Source: NCEH01 sp043195095 (GTDB lineage Bacteria > Pseudomonadota > Alphaproteobacteria > Rhizobiales > Xanthobacteraceae). Taken from it: 64,000 nucleotides of DNA. Where the stretch lies: the NCBI RefSeq assembly GCF_043195095.1, contig NZ_JBAFWN010000007.1; one strand, given 5' to 3'. A program made the position numbers and the translations under genes. The notes beneath the pieces were generated by a model. The model did no database searches. It saw only the letters and a program-made list of their open reading frames with translations, and was not told the DNA's origin. Positions within the stretch are counted from its first letter, which is position 1, and each line of letters opens with the position of its first letter. Below, one piece after another: positions 24,518-33,734 of the stretch.

Positions 24518-25297
24518 ATGCGAGCGCAGCTCCAGATCGACGATGTCACCATCCGGTACCGGACCCGCCGGAGCGAGGTGACCGCAGCCTATCGCGTCAG
24601 CTTCGACGTGCATCGCGGCGAACGCGCGGTCCTGCTCGGCCCGTCCGGCTGCGGAAAGTCGAGCCTGCTGAAGGCGGTGGGCGGCTTCATCCGCCCGCTG
24701 TCGGGCGCCATCCGCCTGAACGGCCGCGCCATCACCGGGCCGGGACCCGACCGCATGATGGTGTTTCAGGAATTCGACCAATTGCTTCCCTGGAAGTCGG
24801 TGCTGGGCAATGTGGCCTTTGCCTTGCGCAAGGGCGCCGGCCTCACCGCCGATGCGGCGAAGGCGCGCGCTCTGGAGGCGATCGACGCCGTCCGGCTCAC
24901 CGGCTTTCGCGATGCCTATCCCCATGAACTCTCCGGCGGCATGAAGCAGCGCGTCGCCATCGCCCGCGCCATGGCGATGCAGCCCGAATTGCTGCTTATG
25001 GACGAGCCCTTCGCCGCCCTCGACGCCCTCACCCGCCAGCAGATGCAGGAGGAGTTGATCCGCCTGTGGCGCGAGATCGGCTTCAGCCTGCTGTTCGTCA
25101 CCCATTCCATCGACGAGGCGATCCTGGTGGGCAGCCGCATCATTGTCCTCTCCCCCCATCCCGGCCGCGTGCGCGCCGAAATCGACTGCCGCGACATCAC
25201 GGAAGCGGACCGCGGCGGAGAGCGGTTCGAGGCCATGCGCCGGCGCATCGACACCCTCCTGTTCGGGGAACGCACCCATGAACGCACCCATGCTTGA
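24518..25297 (+). CDS. NitT/TauT (SsuB)-type ABC transporter ATPase
   Basis: This 259-residue ATPase has Walker A GPSGCGKSS, the Q-loop VFQEFDQLLPWKS, signature LSGGMKQRVAIARA and Walker B LLLMDEPFAALD, with switch His in VTHSIDEA. These are marks of the nitrate/sulfonate/taurine and pyrimidine-precursor importers. It is followed by a permease gene (20-base overlap), a binding-protein gene and an amidohydrolase gene. The ATPase cut off at 63561 has almost the same GAGPDRMMVFQ-region, so two related importers are present. Confidence 0.93.
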   Translation: MRAQLQIDDVTIRYRTRRSEVTAAYRVSFDVHRGERAVLLGPSGCGKSSLLKAVGGFIRPLSGAIRLNGRAITGPGPDRMMVFQEFDQLLPWKSVLGNVAFALRKGAGLTADAAKARALEAIDAVRLTGFRDAYPHELSGGMKQRVAIARAMAMQPELLLMDEPFAALDALTRQQMQEELIRLWREIGFSLLFVTHSIDEAILVGSRIIVLSPHPGRVRAEIDCRDITEADRGGERFEAMRRRIDTLLFGERTHERTHA

Positions 25298-26171
25298 CAT
25301 GCGGCACCCCATCGAACCCCCGGCCCGGCCGGACATCTTGAACGACGTGCAGGCTCCGCTGCCGGACGACATGCCCGTGGCCCGCGCTCTGCCGTGGTGG
25401 CGGCGCGCCCTCGATCATGCCCCGGTCCGCCGCTTGCTCGTGGTGATCGCCTTCGCGGTGATCTGGGAGGTGTATGCGCGCTATCTCAACGATTCGCTGC
25501 TCGTGCCGACCTTCTCGCGGACCCTGGAGGCGCTGATCGATTCCTGCCTTAGCGGCGAATTGCCGGCGCGGGTGTGGTCCAGCCTGCGGGTCCTCGCCAG
25601 CGGCTACGCGCTCGGCGTCGCTTGCGCGGCGGTGCTGACGACGCTGGCCGTGACAGTGCCCGGCGGCGGCGACGTGCTCGGCACCATGACCGTGATGTTC
25701 AACCCCCTGCCCGCCATCGCCTTGCTGCCGCTGGCCCTGATCTGGTTCGGTATCGGCAATTTCAGCCTGGTGTTCGTGATCACCCATTCGGTGCTGTGGG
25801 CGGTGGCGCTCAACACCCACACCGGCTTTCTCGCCGTGCCGCAGACCCAGCGCATGGCGGGCCGCAATCTCGGCCTGCACGGGGTGGGCCTCGTGGCGCA
25901 CATCCTCGTGCCGTCGGCGGTGCCGTCCATCCTCACCGGGCTGCGCATCGGCTGGGCGTTCGCCTGGCGCACGCTGATCGCCGCCGAACTGGTGTTCGGG
26001 GTCTCCTCCCATTCCGGCGGGCTCGGCTGGTTCATCTACCAGAGCCGCGCCGAGATGGACACGGCCAACGTCTTCGCCGGCCTGATGACCATCATCCTGA
26101 TCGGCCTGTTCTTCGAGGGCGTGGTGTTTCGCACCGCGGAAAACCTCACCATCCGCCGCTGGGGCATGTGA
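25278..26171 (+). CDS. NitT/TauT (SsuC)-type ABC transporter permease
   Basis: This 297-residue permease has about six membrane helices and the binding-protein-dependent permease loop AGRNLGLHGVGLVAHILVP with SAVPSILTGLRIGWAFAWR after it. A start at 25278 is used, overlapping the ATPase gene by 20 bases; 25290 is also possible. It moves the substrate delivered by the binding protein encoded next. The N-terminal 45 residues are a soluble Pro-rich extension. Confidence 0.9.
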   Translation: MNAPMLDMRHPIEPPARPDILNDVQAPLPDDMPVARALPWWRRALDHAPVRRLLVVIAFAVIWEVYARYLNDSLLVPTFSRTLEALIDSCLSGELPARVWSSLRVLASGYALGVACAAVLTTLAVTVPGGGDVLGTMTVMFNPLPAIALLPLALIWFGIGNFSLVFVITHSVLWAVALNTHTGFLAVPQTQRMAGRNLGLHGVGLVAHILVPSAVPSILTGLRIGWAFAWRTLIAAELVFGVSSHSGGLGWFIYQSRAEMDTANVFAGLMTIILIGLFFEGVVFRTAENLTIRRWGM

Positions 26172-26189
26172 CCGCAAAGGGGAAAGCTG

Positions 26190-27191
26190 ATGAAGCGAGT
26201 ATTGGCGAGTGCGTTGCTGGTGGCCGCCATGGTGCTGCCGGCCCGTGCCGAGGTGCAGACGCTGCGCGTCGGCGTGCAATTCGGCCTCGGCTATCTGCCG
26301 GTCTACGTCATGCGTGACGCCGGCCTGCTGGATGCGGAGCTGAAGAAGGCCGGACTTCCTCCTGTCCCCGTGGATATCCATAATTTCACCGGCGCGCCCG
26401 ATATCGGTGACGGCCTGCTCTCCGGCTCGCTGGACATCGGCGGCGGCGGCATCACCGCCATGATGGTGGCGTGGGACAAGACCAAAAGCGCCGGCGAGCG
26501 GTCCATGCGCGGCATCGTCGCCCTCTCCGCCATGCCGTACGAGCTTTTGACCAACAATCCGGACATGAAGACGCTCGCCGACATCACCGACAAGGACCGG
26601 ATCGGCCTGCCGGCGGTGAAGGTCTCGTTCCCGGCGGTGATGCTCCAGATCGCCGCCGAGCGGCAATTCGGCGCCGGCAAGCATGATCGGCTCAACGCCA
26701 TGACGGTTGGCCTCGCCGGACCCGAGGGCGCGACCGCGCTGTTGACCAATAATGGGGTCGTGGACGGCTATACGTTCGCCGCGCCCTTCATCCAGCAATT
26801 GCGCGGCAAGCCCGGCATCCACAAGGTCTGGTCCAGCACCGACGTGTTCGGCACGCCGACGACCGCGCTCGCCACCTGGACCACGGAGCGCTTCCGGACC
26901 CAGAACCCGAAAACCTATGCCGCCTTCTTCGCCGCCATGCATGAAGCCAATCGCTTCATCGCCGAGCATCCCGACCAGGCGGCGGCGATCTATCTGAAGG
27001 CGGAGCAGTCCAAATTGCCGCTCGACCTCATCGTCGAATGCATCAAGGACCCGTCGATGGCCTACAACACGGCCCCCCAGAACAGCGGCGCGCTCTCGGA
27101 CTTCCTCGCCCGCATCGGCACGCTGAAGCAGCGCCCCGCGAGCTGGAAGGACCTGTTTTTTCCGGAAGTCACCAGCGAACAAGGAAGCTGA
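26190..27191 (+). CDS. ABC transporter substrate-binding protein (NMT1/SsuA-like)
   Basis: This 333-residue exported protein has a signal peptide ending at ARAE and the type II fold of the NMT1/THI5/SsuA group: LRVGVQFGLGYLPVYVMRDAGLLDAELKKAG, LSGSLDIGGGGITAMM written in parts, and ALLTNNGVVDGYTFAAPF. Members bind sulfonates, nitrate, or thiamine- and pyrimidine-related compounds. The next gene is a metal-dependent amidohydrolase only three bases away, so the ligand is likely its substrate, perhaps a nitrogen heterocycle. That link is inference. Confidence 0.88.
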   Translation: MKRVLASALLVAAMVLPARAEVQTLRVGVQFGLGYLPVYVMRDAGLLDAELKKAGLPPVPVDIHNFTGAPDIGDGLLSGSLDIGGGGITAMMVAWDKTKSAGERSMRGIVALSAMPYELLTNNPDMKTLADITDKDRIGLPAVKVSFPAVMLQIAAERQFGAGKHDRLNAMTVGLAGPEGATALLTNNGVVDGYTFAAPFIQQLRGKPGIHKVWSSTDVFGTPTTALATWTTERFRTQNPKTYAAFFAAMHEANRFIAEHPDQAAAIYLKAEQSKLPLDLIVECIKDPSMAYNTAPQNSGALSDFLARIGTLKQRPASWKDLFFPEVTSEQGS

Positions 27192-27194
27192 TCA

Positions 27195-28691
27195 ATGGGT
27201 GAGAAACGGTCCCGCATGACCTGCGGTTGGCTCGTGGGTCATGACGGCACGGGCCACACGCTGTGGCGGAACGGCGAACTGGTCTGGGAAGGCAATACGA
27301 TCCTGTTCGTCGGCGCGCGCTTCGAGGGCACCGTCGATGTGGAAATGGACGCCCGCGACCGCCTCGTGGTGCCCGGTTTCATTGATACGCACGTGCATTC
27401 GGGCCATCGCGCCTCGCACCGGCTTATCAGCGACATCGGCCGGCCGGATTATTTCGGCCAGCCGTTCCTGGAAATCAGCGTGGCGCGGGAAGGCACCCGC
27501 GTCGGCGGCGACGTGCGCTATGTGCGGCCCGACGACAAGGCCGCATCCGAGGCCCTGACGCTGAATGCCCGCTTCACCGCCGCCGAACTGCTGCGCAACG
27601 GCATCACCACCTTCGTGGAGTTCGGCAGCCAGCTGAAGGTGCAGGAAGCCCTGCTCGAGGAGATCGGCACGATCGGCAACCGGGCCTATCTCGGCCCCGG
27701 CTTCGACAGCGGCCGCTGGATCGGTGGGGAGAACGGAAAGCTCGTCCGCGTCATCGACGAGGCGGCCGGCGAGCGGGAATTCGAGCTCGCCCTCGACTTC
27801 ATCGCCCGCAATGACGGCGCCCATGACGGGCGGGTGCGCGGCATCCTCGTGCCGCGCGAGATCGAGACCTGCACCGTGGACCTCATGCGCAAGGCGGCCA
27901 TGGCGGCGCGCGAACGCAAGCTGCCGGTGGCGATCCACGCGGCCTACAATATCCATGAAGTCTTCGACATCATCCGCGAGCACCAGATGACGTCGATCGA
28001 GCTTCTGGAGCATGTGGGGCTGATGTCGTCCACGCTGAACATCGGCCATGGTAATTTCACCGCCGATAATCCGCTGGCCAATTATTCGGGATCCCACGAC
28101 CTGGAAATCATGGGCCGCCACCAATGCTCCATTTCCCATTGCCCGGTGAACGTGGCGCGGCGCGGACGCTTCCTGAACAGCTGGCAATCCTATCGCAAGG
28201 CCGGCGTGAACATCGCGCTCGGCACGGACACCTATCCGCGCGACATGATCCTCCAGATGCGCAACGCCTCCTACATGGGCAAGATCGCTAGCCATAATCT
28301 GAAGGCCGCCACCGCCGCCGAAGTGTTCTCGGCCGCGACGCTGGGCGGGGCCCATTCGGTGGGACGCGCGGACCTCGGGCGCCTCGCCCCCGGCGCGAAG
28401 GCGGACATCGTGACCATCGACCTCACGGGCCGCGACAGCCTGCGCTACGGGCCGGTGCGCGATCCCATCAAGAGCCTCGTGGATTGCGGCATCGGCGACG
28501 ATGTGGACACGGTGATCGTCGACGGCATCGTGCGCATGGAAGGCGGGAAGATTCCCGGAATCTCCTTCGCCGAATTGCGGGCTGGCGCCCAGGCCGCGGG
28601 CGAGCGGGTCTGGGCCGGCTGGCAGGAGTGGGACCCGCACGGCCGCACCGCCGAGGAAATGAGCCCCCTGAGCTTCCCGGCAAGAAACTGA
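27195..28691 (+). CDS. Metal-dependent amidohydrolase (chlorohydrolase/deaminase family)
   Basis: This 498-residue cytosolic hydrolase belongs to the cyclic amidohydrolase superfamily. Metal ligands are visible: His66 and His68 in DTHVHSG, His248 in AIHAAYN, His285 in IGHGN, and Asp345 in LGTDTYP. This is the mononuclear deaminase/dechlorinase layout (AtzA/TrzN, guanine and cytosine deaminase). The C-terminal LAPGAKADIVTIDL returns to the small beta domain. It ends the importer operon and would act on the imported compound. No sequence mark fixes the substrate. Confidence 0.88.
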   Translation: MGEKRSRMTCGWLVGHDGTGHTLWRNGELVWEGNTILFVGARFEGTVDVEMDARDRLVVPGFIDTHVHSGHRASHRLISDIGRPDYFGQPFLEISVAREGTRVGGDVRYVRPDDKAASEALTLNARFTAAELLRNGITTFVEFGSQLKVQEALLEEIGTIGNRAYLGPGFDSGRWIGGENGKLVRVIDEAAGEREFELALDFIARNDGAHDGRVRGILVPREIETCTVDLMRKAAMAARERKLPVAIHAAYNIHEVFDIIREHQMTSIELLEHVGLMSSTLNIGHGNFTADNPLANYSGSHDLEIMGRHQCSISHCPVNVARRGRFLNSWQSYRKAGVNIALGTDTYPRDMILQMRNASYMGKIASHNLKAATAAEVFSAATLGGAHSVGRADLGRLAPGAKADIVTIDLTGRDSLRYGPVRDPIKSLVDCGIGDDVDTVIVDGIVRMEGGKIPGISFAELRAGAQAAGERVWAGWQEWDPHGRTAEEMSPLSFPARN

Positions 28692-29326
28692 CGGGGCCGC
28701 GGCGGCCCAGATCAGGCGCCGCCGCGCCCATTTCCACCGAACCGGGACGATGTATGGGGCAACAGGGGAGTGCGCGTCGCCCGTGCCGTTGGCGTTCCGC
28801 GCATGATCTGCGCGCCGGCTCGATCATCCGCAAGGACCTGGAATGAACACCTCCGCTCCGGCGATGGTGCAGGCGATAAAGTGCTGGGCGCCACATCGGC
28901 GCGGCTGATGACCTCGCGGGTCACCGGCGGATGGTGCGGCGAAACCGACCGCCATCGCCCCGATTTCCAAAGGTGCCCGCTTAAAGGCGCCCACGTGCGC
29001 CAGCGCGCACGCCCCGCAATTCCCCCCGCACTTCTGCGAAAATCCCTGGGCGCCCCTTTCGCCGCGAGCCTCGGCGCCGTGTGCTGTGATCCGCCACGGG
29101 CAACGCATGACGGCATCCGGCACGGCGCGTGCATGGGACGGCACTCGATTTCCGCGAGGACTGCGGTAGCATCGCGCCGACCCGGTACGGTCGCACATAA
29201 ACAGGGGGGAATAGCCCGCGTGCCGCACGCCGCGATTGCGCTGATCCGATCAGCGTGCCCTTTTATCGGGCAAACGCGTCCTTGTTTTAGCCGGGCGCCC
29301 GGTTCCCACCACCACAGGAGAACGAC
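28692..29326. other. Long intergenic stretch before the glt operon, with an inverted repeat
   Basis: No convincing gene is seen in these 635 bases; the open frames are Arg-rich and lack recognisable motifs. A perfect inverted repeat CGCTGATC-C-GATCAGCG lies at 29239-29255, 71 bases before the gltI start, and a CCGGGCGCCCGG palindrome at 29291-29302. Either could be a regulator site. CAGGAGAACGAC directly precedes gltI. Confidence 0.4.
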
Positions 29327-30235
29327 ATGAACGTCAGCAAAATCTTGATAGCCGGCTGTTTCACCGCGTGTCTGTCGTTGCCCGCCGGGGCGCAGGAACT
29401 CACGGGGACTCTCAAGAAGATCAAGGATACCGGTAAGATCACCCTTGCCTATCGGGAATCCTCCATTCCCTTCTCCTATCTCGACGACAATCAGAAGCCG
29501 GTGGGCTTTGCCATGGACATCTGCGCCAAGGTTGTCGAGGCCGTGAAGAAAGAGCTGAAGCTCGACAAGCTCGAGGTCGGCTATACGCCCGTGACTTCGG
29601 CGACCCGCATCCCGCTGATCGCCAACGGGACGGTGGATCTGGAATGCGGCTCCACCACCAATAATCTCGACCGCCAGAAGCAGGTGGCATTCACCAACAC
29701 CCATTACCTGACCGCGAGCCGGTTCGTCTCCAAAAAATCCAGCAAGATCAATTCGATCGCCGATCTCGCGGGAAAAACCGTGGTCTCCACCTCCGGCACC
29801 ACCAACATCAAGCAGCTCACCGAGGCGAACACCGAGCGCAAGCTCAACATCAACATCGTGCCGGCGAAGGACCATGCGGAGGCCTTCCTCATGGTGGAGA
29901 CCGACCGGGCGGTGGCGTTCGTGATGGATGATATCCTGCTCTCCAGCCTCGTCGCCGGCTCCAAGGACCCGTCCGCCTATGTGATTTCCGAGGACGCCTT
30001 CTCCAAGCCGGAGCCCTACGGCATCATGCTGCGGCGCGACGATCCGGAGTTCAAGACGGTGGTCGATAAGGCCACCGCCACGCTCTATAAGAGCCCCGAG
30101 ATGATGACCATCTATGCGAAGTGGTTCCAGTCGCCGATCCCGCCGAAGAACCTCAACCTGAACGTGCCCATCAGCGCACCGCTGAAGAAGGCTTTCGCCA
30201 ATCCCACCGACAGCGGCGATCCCGCCGCTTACTGA
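29327..30235 (+). CDS. gltI: Glutamate/aspartate ABC transporter substrate-binding protein (GltI-like)
   Basis: This 302-residue periplasmic binding protein has a signal peptide ending at AGAQE and the GltI pattern: TLKKIKDTGKITLAYRESS, IPFSYLDDNQKPVGFAMDIC, GTVDLECGSTTN and VAFVMDDILL. Acidic amino acids are the usual ligands, with Arg in TSATRIPL among the contacts. AGGAG is six bases before the ATG. It heads gltIJKL and is followed by a very long hairpin before gltJ. Confidence 0.92.
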   Translation: MNVSKILIAGCFTACLSLPAGAQELTGTLKKIKDTGKITLAYRESSIPFSYLDDNQKPVGFAMDICAKVVEAVKKELKLDKLEVGYTPVTSATRIPLIANGTVDLECGSTTNNLDRQKQVAFTNTHYLTASRFVSKKSSKINSIADLAGKTVVSTSGTTNIKQLTEANTERKLNINIVPAKDHAEAFLMVETDRAVAFVMDDILLSSLVAGSKDPSAYVISEDAFSKPEPYGIMLRRDDPEFKTVVDKATATLYKSPEMMTIYAKWFQSPIPPKNLNLNVPISAPLKKAFANPTDSGDPAAY

Positions 30236-30248
30236 GGACGCGTATTGC

Positions 30249-30286
30249 CCCTGACGGCCGGGATGGCGCCATCCCGGCCGTCAGGG
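30249..30286 (+). repeat. Perfect 38-base palindrome between gltI and gltJ
   Basis: The 19-base left arm (30249-30267, starting CCCTGACGG) is exactly complementary to the right arm (30268-30286). It begins 13 bases after the gltI stop and lies 35 bases before gltJ. Such a hairpin would strongly protect the gltI message and reduce read-through, favouring binding protein over permease. Confidence 0.7.
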
Positions 30287-30321
30287 CGGCGCCGGTAAAG
30301 ACCTGCTCAAGCGAGGTGCGC

Positions 30322-31053
30322 GTGGATTACCACTGGAACTGGGCCATCCTCTGGGCACCGTCACCGGACGGCAACGGCACCTATTTCGACATGCTGATGG
30401 ACGGCCTGAAATGGACCATCGCCACCTCGGTGTGCGCATGGCTGATGGCGCTGGTGTTCGGCTCCTTGGTGGGCGTGGCGCGCACCTTGCCGTTCCGGTG
30501 GCTGGTGCGCCTGAGCGATGCCTATGTCGAGCTGTTCCGTAACATTCCGCTGCTGGTCCAGCTCTTCCTCTGGTTCTTCGTCATCCCCGAGTTGCTCCCC
30601 CACGATTGGGGCACCTGGGTGAAGCAATTGCGCTACGGCCCCTTCCTCACCGCCGTTGTGGGAATCGGCTTCTATATGTCTTCGCGCGTCGCGATGCAGG
30701 TCAGCGCCGGCATCAACACATTGCCGCGCGGCCAGCGCATGGCGGGCACGGCCATCGGCCTGACACCCGCGCAGACCTATCGCTATATTCTTCTGCCCAT
30801 GGCGTACCGGATCATGCTGCCGCCGCTCACGTCCGAATTCCTGAACACCATCAAGAACAGCTCGGTCGCATTGACCATAGGCCTGATGGAACTTACCGGC
30901 AGCGCGCGCGCCATGCAGGAATTCTCGTTCCAGGTGTTCGAAGCCTTCACGGCGGCGACCGTGATCTATCTGCTGCTGAACGCGGTGGTGACCATCGGCA
31001 TGCGGATGCTGGAGCGGCGCGTGTCGGTGCCCGGCTTCAACGCGGGGAAATGA
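30322..31053 (+). CDS. gltJ: Glutamate/aspartate ABC transporter permease (GltJ-like)
   Basis: This 243-residue His/Glu/Gln/Arg-family permease has the N-terminal WNWAILWAPSPDGNGTY typical of GltJ, about five to six helices, ELFRNIPLLVQLFLW, and the coupling loop INTLPRGQRMAGTAIGL. The start is taken as GTG at 30322, preceded by GAGGTG; another GTG two codons upstream is possible. It overlaps gltK by four bases. Confidence 0.9.
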   Translation: MDYHWNWAILWAPSPDGNGTYFDMLMDGLKWTIATSVCAWLMALVFGSLVGVARTLPFRWLVRLSDAYVELFRNIPLLVQLFLWFFVIPELLPHDWGTWVKQLRYGPFLTAVVGIGFYMSSRVAMQVSAGINTLPRGQRMAGTAIGLTPAQTYRYILLPMAYRIMLPPLTSEFLNTIKNSSVALTIGLMELTGSARAMQEFSFQVFEAFTAATVIYLLLNAVVTIGMRMLERRVSVPGFNAGK

Positions 31054-31748
31054 GCGTGTTCAGCGATTTCGACTTCAACATCATCATCCGCTCCCTGCCC
31101 TATCTGTTCCGGGAGGGCATGACCTTCACGCTGATGCTGACGGCGATCGCAACCATCGGCGGGGTCCTGCTCGGCACGCTGATCGCCATGGCGCGCCTGT
31201 CCTCCCTGCCGGTCCTTCCGGCGGTCGCGGCGAGCTACGTGAATGTCATGCGGGCGCTGCCGCTGGTGCTGGTGATCTTCCTGTTCTATTTCCTGATGCC
31301 TTATATCGGCCAATGGATCCTGCACGCGGACCGGCCGATTACGGTGGGAGCGCTCTCCTCCACCATCATCACCTTCACGCTCTTCGAAGCCGCCTATTTC
31401 TCCGAGATCATGCGCGCCGGCATCCAGTCGATCCCGCGCGGACAAGTGGCGGCGGGCTATGCTATCGGCCTCACCTACCCGCAGATGATGCGATACGTGG
31501 TTCTGCCGCAGGCGTTTAGAAACATGCTTCCGGTCATCTTCACGCAGATGATCGTATTGTTTCAGGATACGTCGCTGGTCTACGTGCTTTCCATCACCGA
31601 TTTTCTCGGCGCAGCCTCCAAGGTGGGCCAGCGTGACGGCCGGTTGACGGAAATGTACCTGTTCGCCGCCGTGGTCTATTTCATCATATCGCTCACCGCC
31701 TCCACGCTCGTGAAGCGGCTCCAGACCCGCATCGCCATCGCGCGCTGA
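31050..31748 (+). CDS. gltK: Glutamate/aspartate ABC transporter permease (GltK-like)
   Basis: This 232-residue permease is the partner of GltJ. It has MRALPLVLVIFLFYFL and the coupling loop IQSIPRGQVAAGYAIGL, then MLPVIFTQMIVLFQDTSL. The ATG overlaps the gltJ stop codon (ATGA), so translation is coupled. Confidence 0.92.
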   Translation: MSVFSDFDFNIIIRSLPYLFREGMTFTLMLTAIATIGGVLLGTLIAMARLSSLPVLPAVAASYVNVMRALPLVLVIFLFYFLMPYIGQWILHADRPITVGALSSTIITFTLFEAAYFSEIMRAGIQSIPRGQVAAGYAIGLTYPQMMRYVVLPQAFRNMLPVIFTQMIVLFQDTSLVYVLSITDFLGAASKVGQRDGRLTEMYLFAAVVYFIISLTASTLVKRLQTRIAIAR

Positions 31749-31768
31749 GCTTATTGCAGGTTCGTCCC

Positions 31769-32506
31769 ATGCCCATGATCTCCATCAGCAACGTCAACAA
31801 ATGGTACGGCGCGCACTTCCAGGCCCTGAAGGACTGCACCACCAGCGTGGAGGCCGGCGAGGTGGTGGTGGTCTGCGGCCCCTCGGGCTCCGGCAAGTCA
31901 ACGCTGATCAAGACCATCAATGCGCTGGAGCCGATCCAGGGCGGGGAGATCATCGTGGACGGGGTCGAGGTCACCTCGCCCAAGACCAACCTGCCCAAGC
32001 TGCGGGCGCGGGTGGGCATGGTATTCCAGCATTTCGAGCTGTTTCCCCATCTGCGCATCACCGACAATCTGTGCCTCGGGCAACAGAAGGTGCTTGGGCG
32101 TTCGCGCGAGGAGGCGATGGAGAAAGCCATGGCGCTGCTCGACCGGGTGGGTCTCAAGGACCATGCGGAGAAATATCCCGGTCAACTCTCCGGCGGCCAG
32201 CAGCAACGCGTCGCCATCGCCCGCGCGCTGGTGATGGACCCGGTGTGCATGCTGTTCGATGAGCCGACTTCCGCGCTCGACCCGGAAATGATCAATGAAG
32301 TCCTGGACGTGATGGTGGAACTGGCGCGCGAAGGCATGACCATGATGGTGGTGACCCACGAAATGGGCTTCGCGCGGAAAGTCGCGCACCGGGTCATCTT
32401 CATGGACGCAGGAGAGATCGTGGAGGACGCCCGCAAGGAAGAGTTCTTCGCAGATCCCCGCAGCGAGCGCGCCCGCCACTTCCTCTCGAAGATCCTCCAC
32501 CATTGA
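31769..32506 (+). CDS. gltL: Amino-acid ABC transporter ATPase (GltL-like)
   Basis: This 245-residue ATPase has Walker A GPSGSGKST, Q-loop VFQHFELFPH, signature LSGGQQQRVAIARAL, Walker B MLFDEPTSALDPE and the switch His in VTHEMGFA. The sequence is typical of GltL/GlnQ. ATG at 31769 is used; a TTG five codons upstream is less likely. It closes the glt operon and is followed by a hairpin. Confidence 0.93.
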   Translation: MPMISISNVNKWYGAHFQALKDCTTSVEAGEVVVVCGPSGSGKSTLIKTINALEPIQGGEIIVDGVEVTSPKTNLPKLRARVGMVFQHFELFPHLRITDNLCLGQQKVLGRSREEAMEKAMALLDRVGLKDHAEKYPGQLSGGQQQRVAIARALVMDPVCMLFDEPTSALDPEMINEVLDVMVELAREGMTMMVVTHEMGFARKVAHRVIFMDAGEIVEDARKEEFFADPRSERARHFLSKILHH

Positions 32507-32523
32507 GGCACGAGGCGTCCGGT

Positions 32524-32543
32524 GCCAGGGGCTGACCCCTGGC
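32524..32543 (+). terminator. Hairpin after the glt operon
   Basis: GCCAGGGG and CCCCTGGC pair around a CTGA loop, 17 bases after gltL and before the convergent oxidase gene. No T-run follows. Confidence 0.45.
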
Positions 32544-32597
32544 CACGCGGAACCGGCATAAACGCGCAGGCGCTCGTCGAGGCGCGGCGGCGCCCCC

Positions 32598-33734
32598 TCA
32601 GAGCTTGGTCAGGATCGAGCCGTCGATCCGCGACACCTGGTCCACGCCCGTCAGGCTCATCGCCACGCGCATTTCCTTTGCCACGATATCGAGCATATTC
32701 TCCACGCCCGCCTGACCAGCGGTTGCCAAGGCATAGGCGAACGCGCGGCCGAGCAGCACCCCTTTCGCGCCGAGCGCCAGCATGCGGACCACGTCAAGGC
32801 CCGAGCGCACACCGCCATCGGCAAGAACCGTGAGGTCGCTGCCCACCGCATCGGCGATCGGAGGCAGCGCCCGGGCGCTCGAGAGCGCCCCGTCCAGCTG
32901 CCGGCCGCCATGGTTCGACACCACGATGCCGCTCGCACCGAACGTGACCGCCTCGCGCGCATCCTCGGGATCGAGGATCCCCTTGATGATGATGGGGCCG
33001 CGCCAGAAATCGCGGATCCATTCGAGATCGGACCAGCTGATGGAGGGATCGAAGTTCGCCCCGATCCAGCCCATATAGTCGGCAAGGCCGGTCGGCTTGC
33101 CGAGATATTTCGAGACATTGCCGAGATCGTGCGGCGTGCCCATCAGGCCGACATCATACGCCCAGCTCGGCTTGAACATGGCTTGCAGTATGCGCCGCTG
33201 CGGACCGAATCGCCCCGACATGCCGGAATGCAGATCGCGATACCGCGCGCCCGGCGTCGGCATGTCGACGGTGAAGACCAGCGTCGTGACCCCAAGCGCC
33301 TGCGCCCGCTCCAGCACATTGCGCATGAAGCCACGGTCCTTCAGGACATAAAGCTGGAACCACGGCATCCGCGGGCTCGCCGGAACCACGTCCTCGAGCG
33401 GGCAGACCGAGACCGTGGAAAGCGTCATGGGGATGCCCTTGGCCGCCGCCGCCCGAACCGCCTGGAGTTCGCCGCGACGGGCGAGCATGCCCGCCAGCCC
33501 GACGGGCGCCAGGATGACCGGCATGGCGCACGGCTGTCCGAACAACTCGGTCTCCAGACTGAGCTTCTCGACATTCTTGAGCACGCGCTGCCGCAGGCCG
33601 ATGCCCTGGAGGTCCAGGACATTGTTGGCCAAAGTGCGCTCGGAATAGGCGCCCCCGTCGACATAATCGAACAGGAAGCGCGGCAGCTTGCGCCTTGCGG
33701 CGGCGCGATAGTCGTTGGGAGATGCGATGATCAT
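32598..33734 (-). CDS. FMN-dependent alpha-hydroxy-acid dehydrogenase/oxidase (LldD-like)
   Basis: This 378-residue FMN enzyme oxidises an L-2-hydroxy acid such as lactate, glycolate or mandelate. The family marks are FDYVDGGAYSERTL, ILAPVGLAGM, LSTVSVCPLEDV, the catalytic SNHGGRQLDGA (His base and Arg), and ADGGVRSGLDVVRMLALGA for the FMN phosphate. The length is near that of LldD. It is convergent with gltL and 380 bases from the divergent iclR gene. The substrate cannot be chosen from these motifs. Confidence 0.9.
   Translation of the reverse strand: MIIASPNDYRAAARRKLPRFLFDYVDGGAYSERTLANNVLDLQGIGLRQRVLKNVEKLSLETELFGQPCAMPVILAPVGLAGMLARRGELQAVRAAAAKGIPMTLSTVSVCPLEDVVPASPRMPWFQLYVLKDRGFMRNVLERAQALGVTTLVFTVDMPTPGARYRDLHSGMSGRFGPQRRILQAMFKPSWAYDVGLMGTPHDLGNVSKYLGKPTGLADYMGWIGANFDPSISWSDLEWIRDFWRGPIIIKGILDPEDAREAVTFGASGIVVSNHGGRQLDGALSSARALPPIADAVGSDLTVLADGGVRSGLDVVRMLALGAKGVLLGRAFAYALATAGQAGVENMLDIVAKEMRVAMSLTGVDQVSRIDGSILTKL

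Noticed and set aside
25197..27182. A 661-codon minus-strand frame
   Set aside because: It is antisense to the permease and binding-protein genes of the importer and shows no family motif.
28712..29875. A 387-codon minus-strand frame covering the gap before gltI
   Set aside because: Half of it is antisense to gltI, and the part in the gap has no recognisable domain or ribosome site; the gap is listed as without genes.
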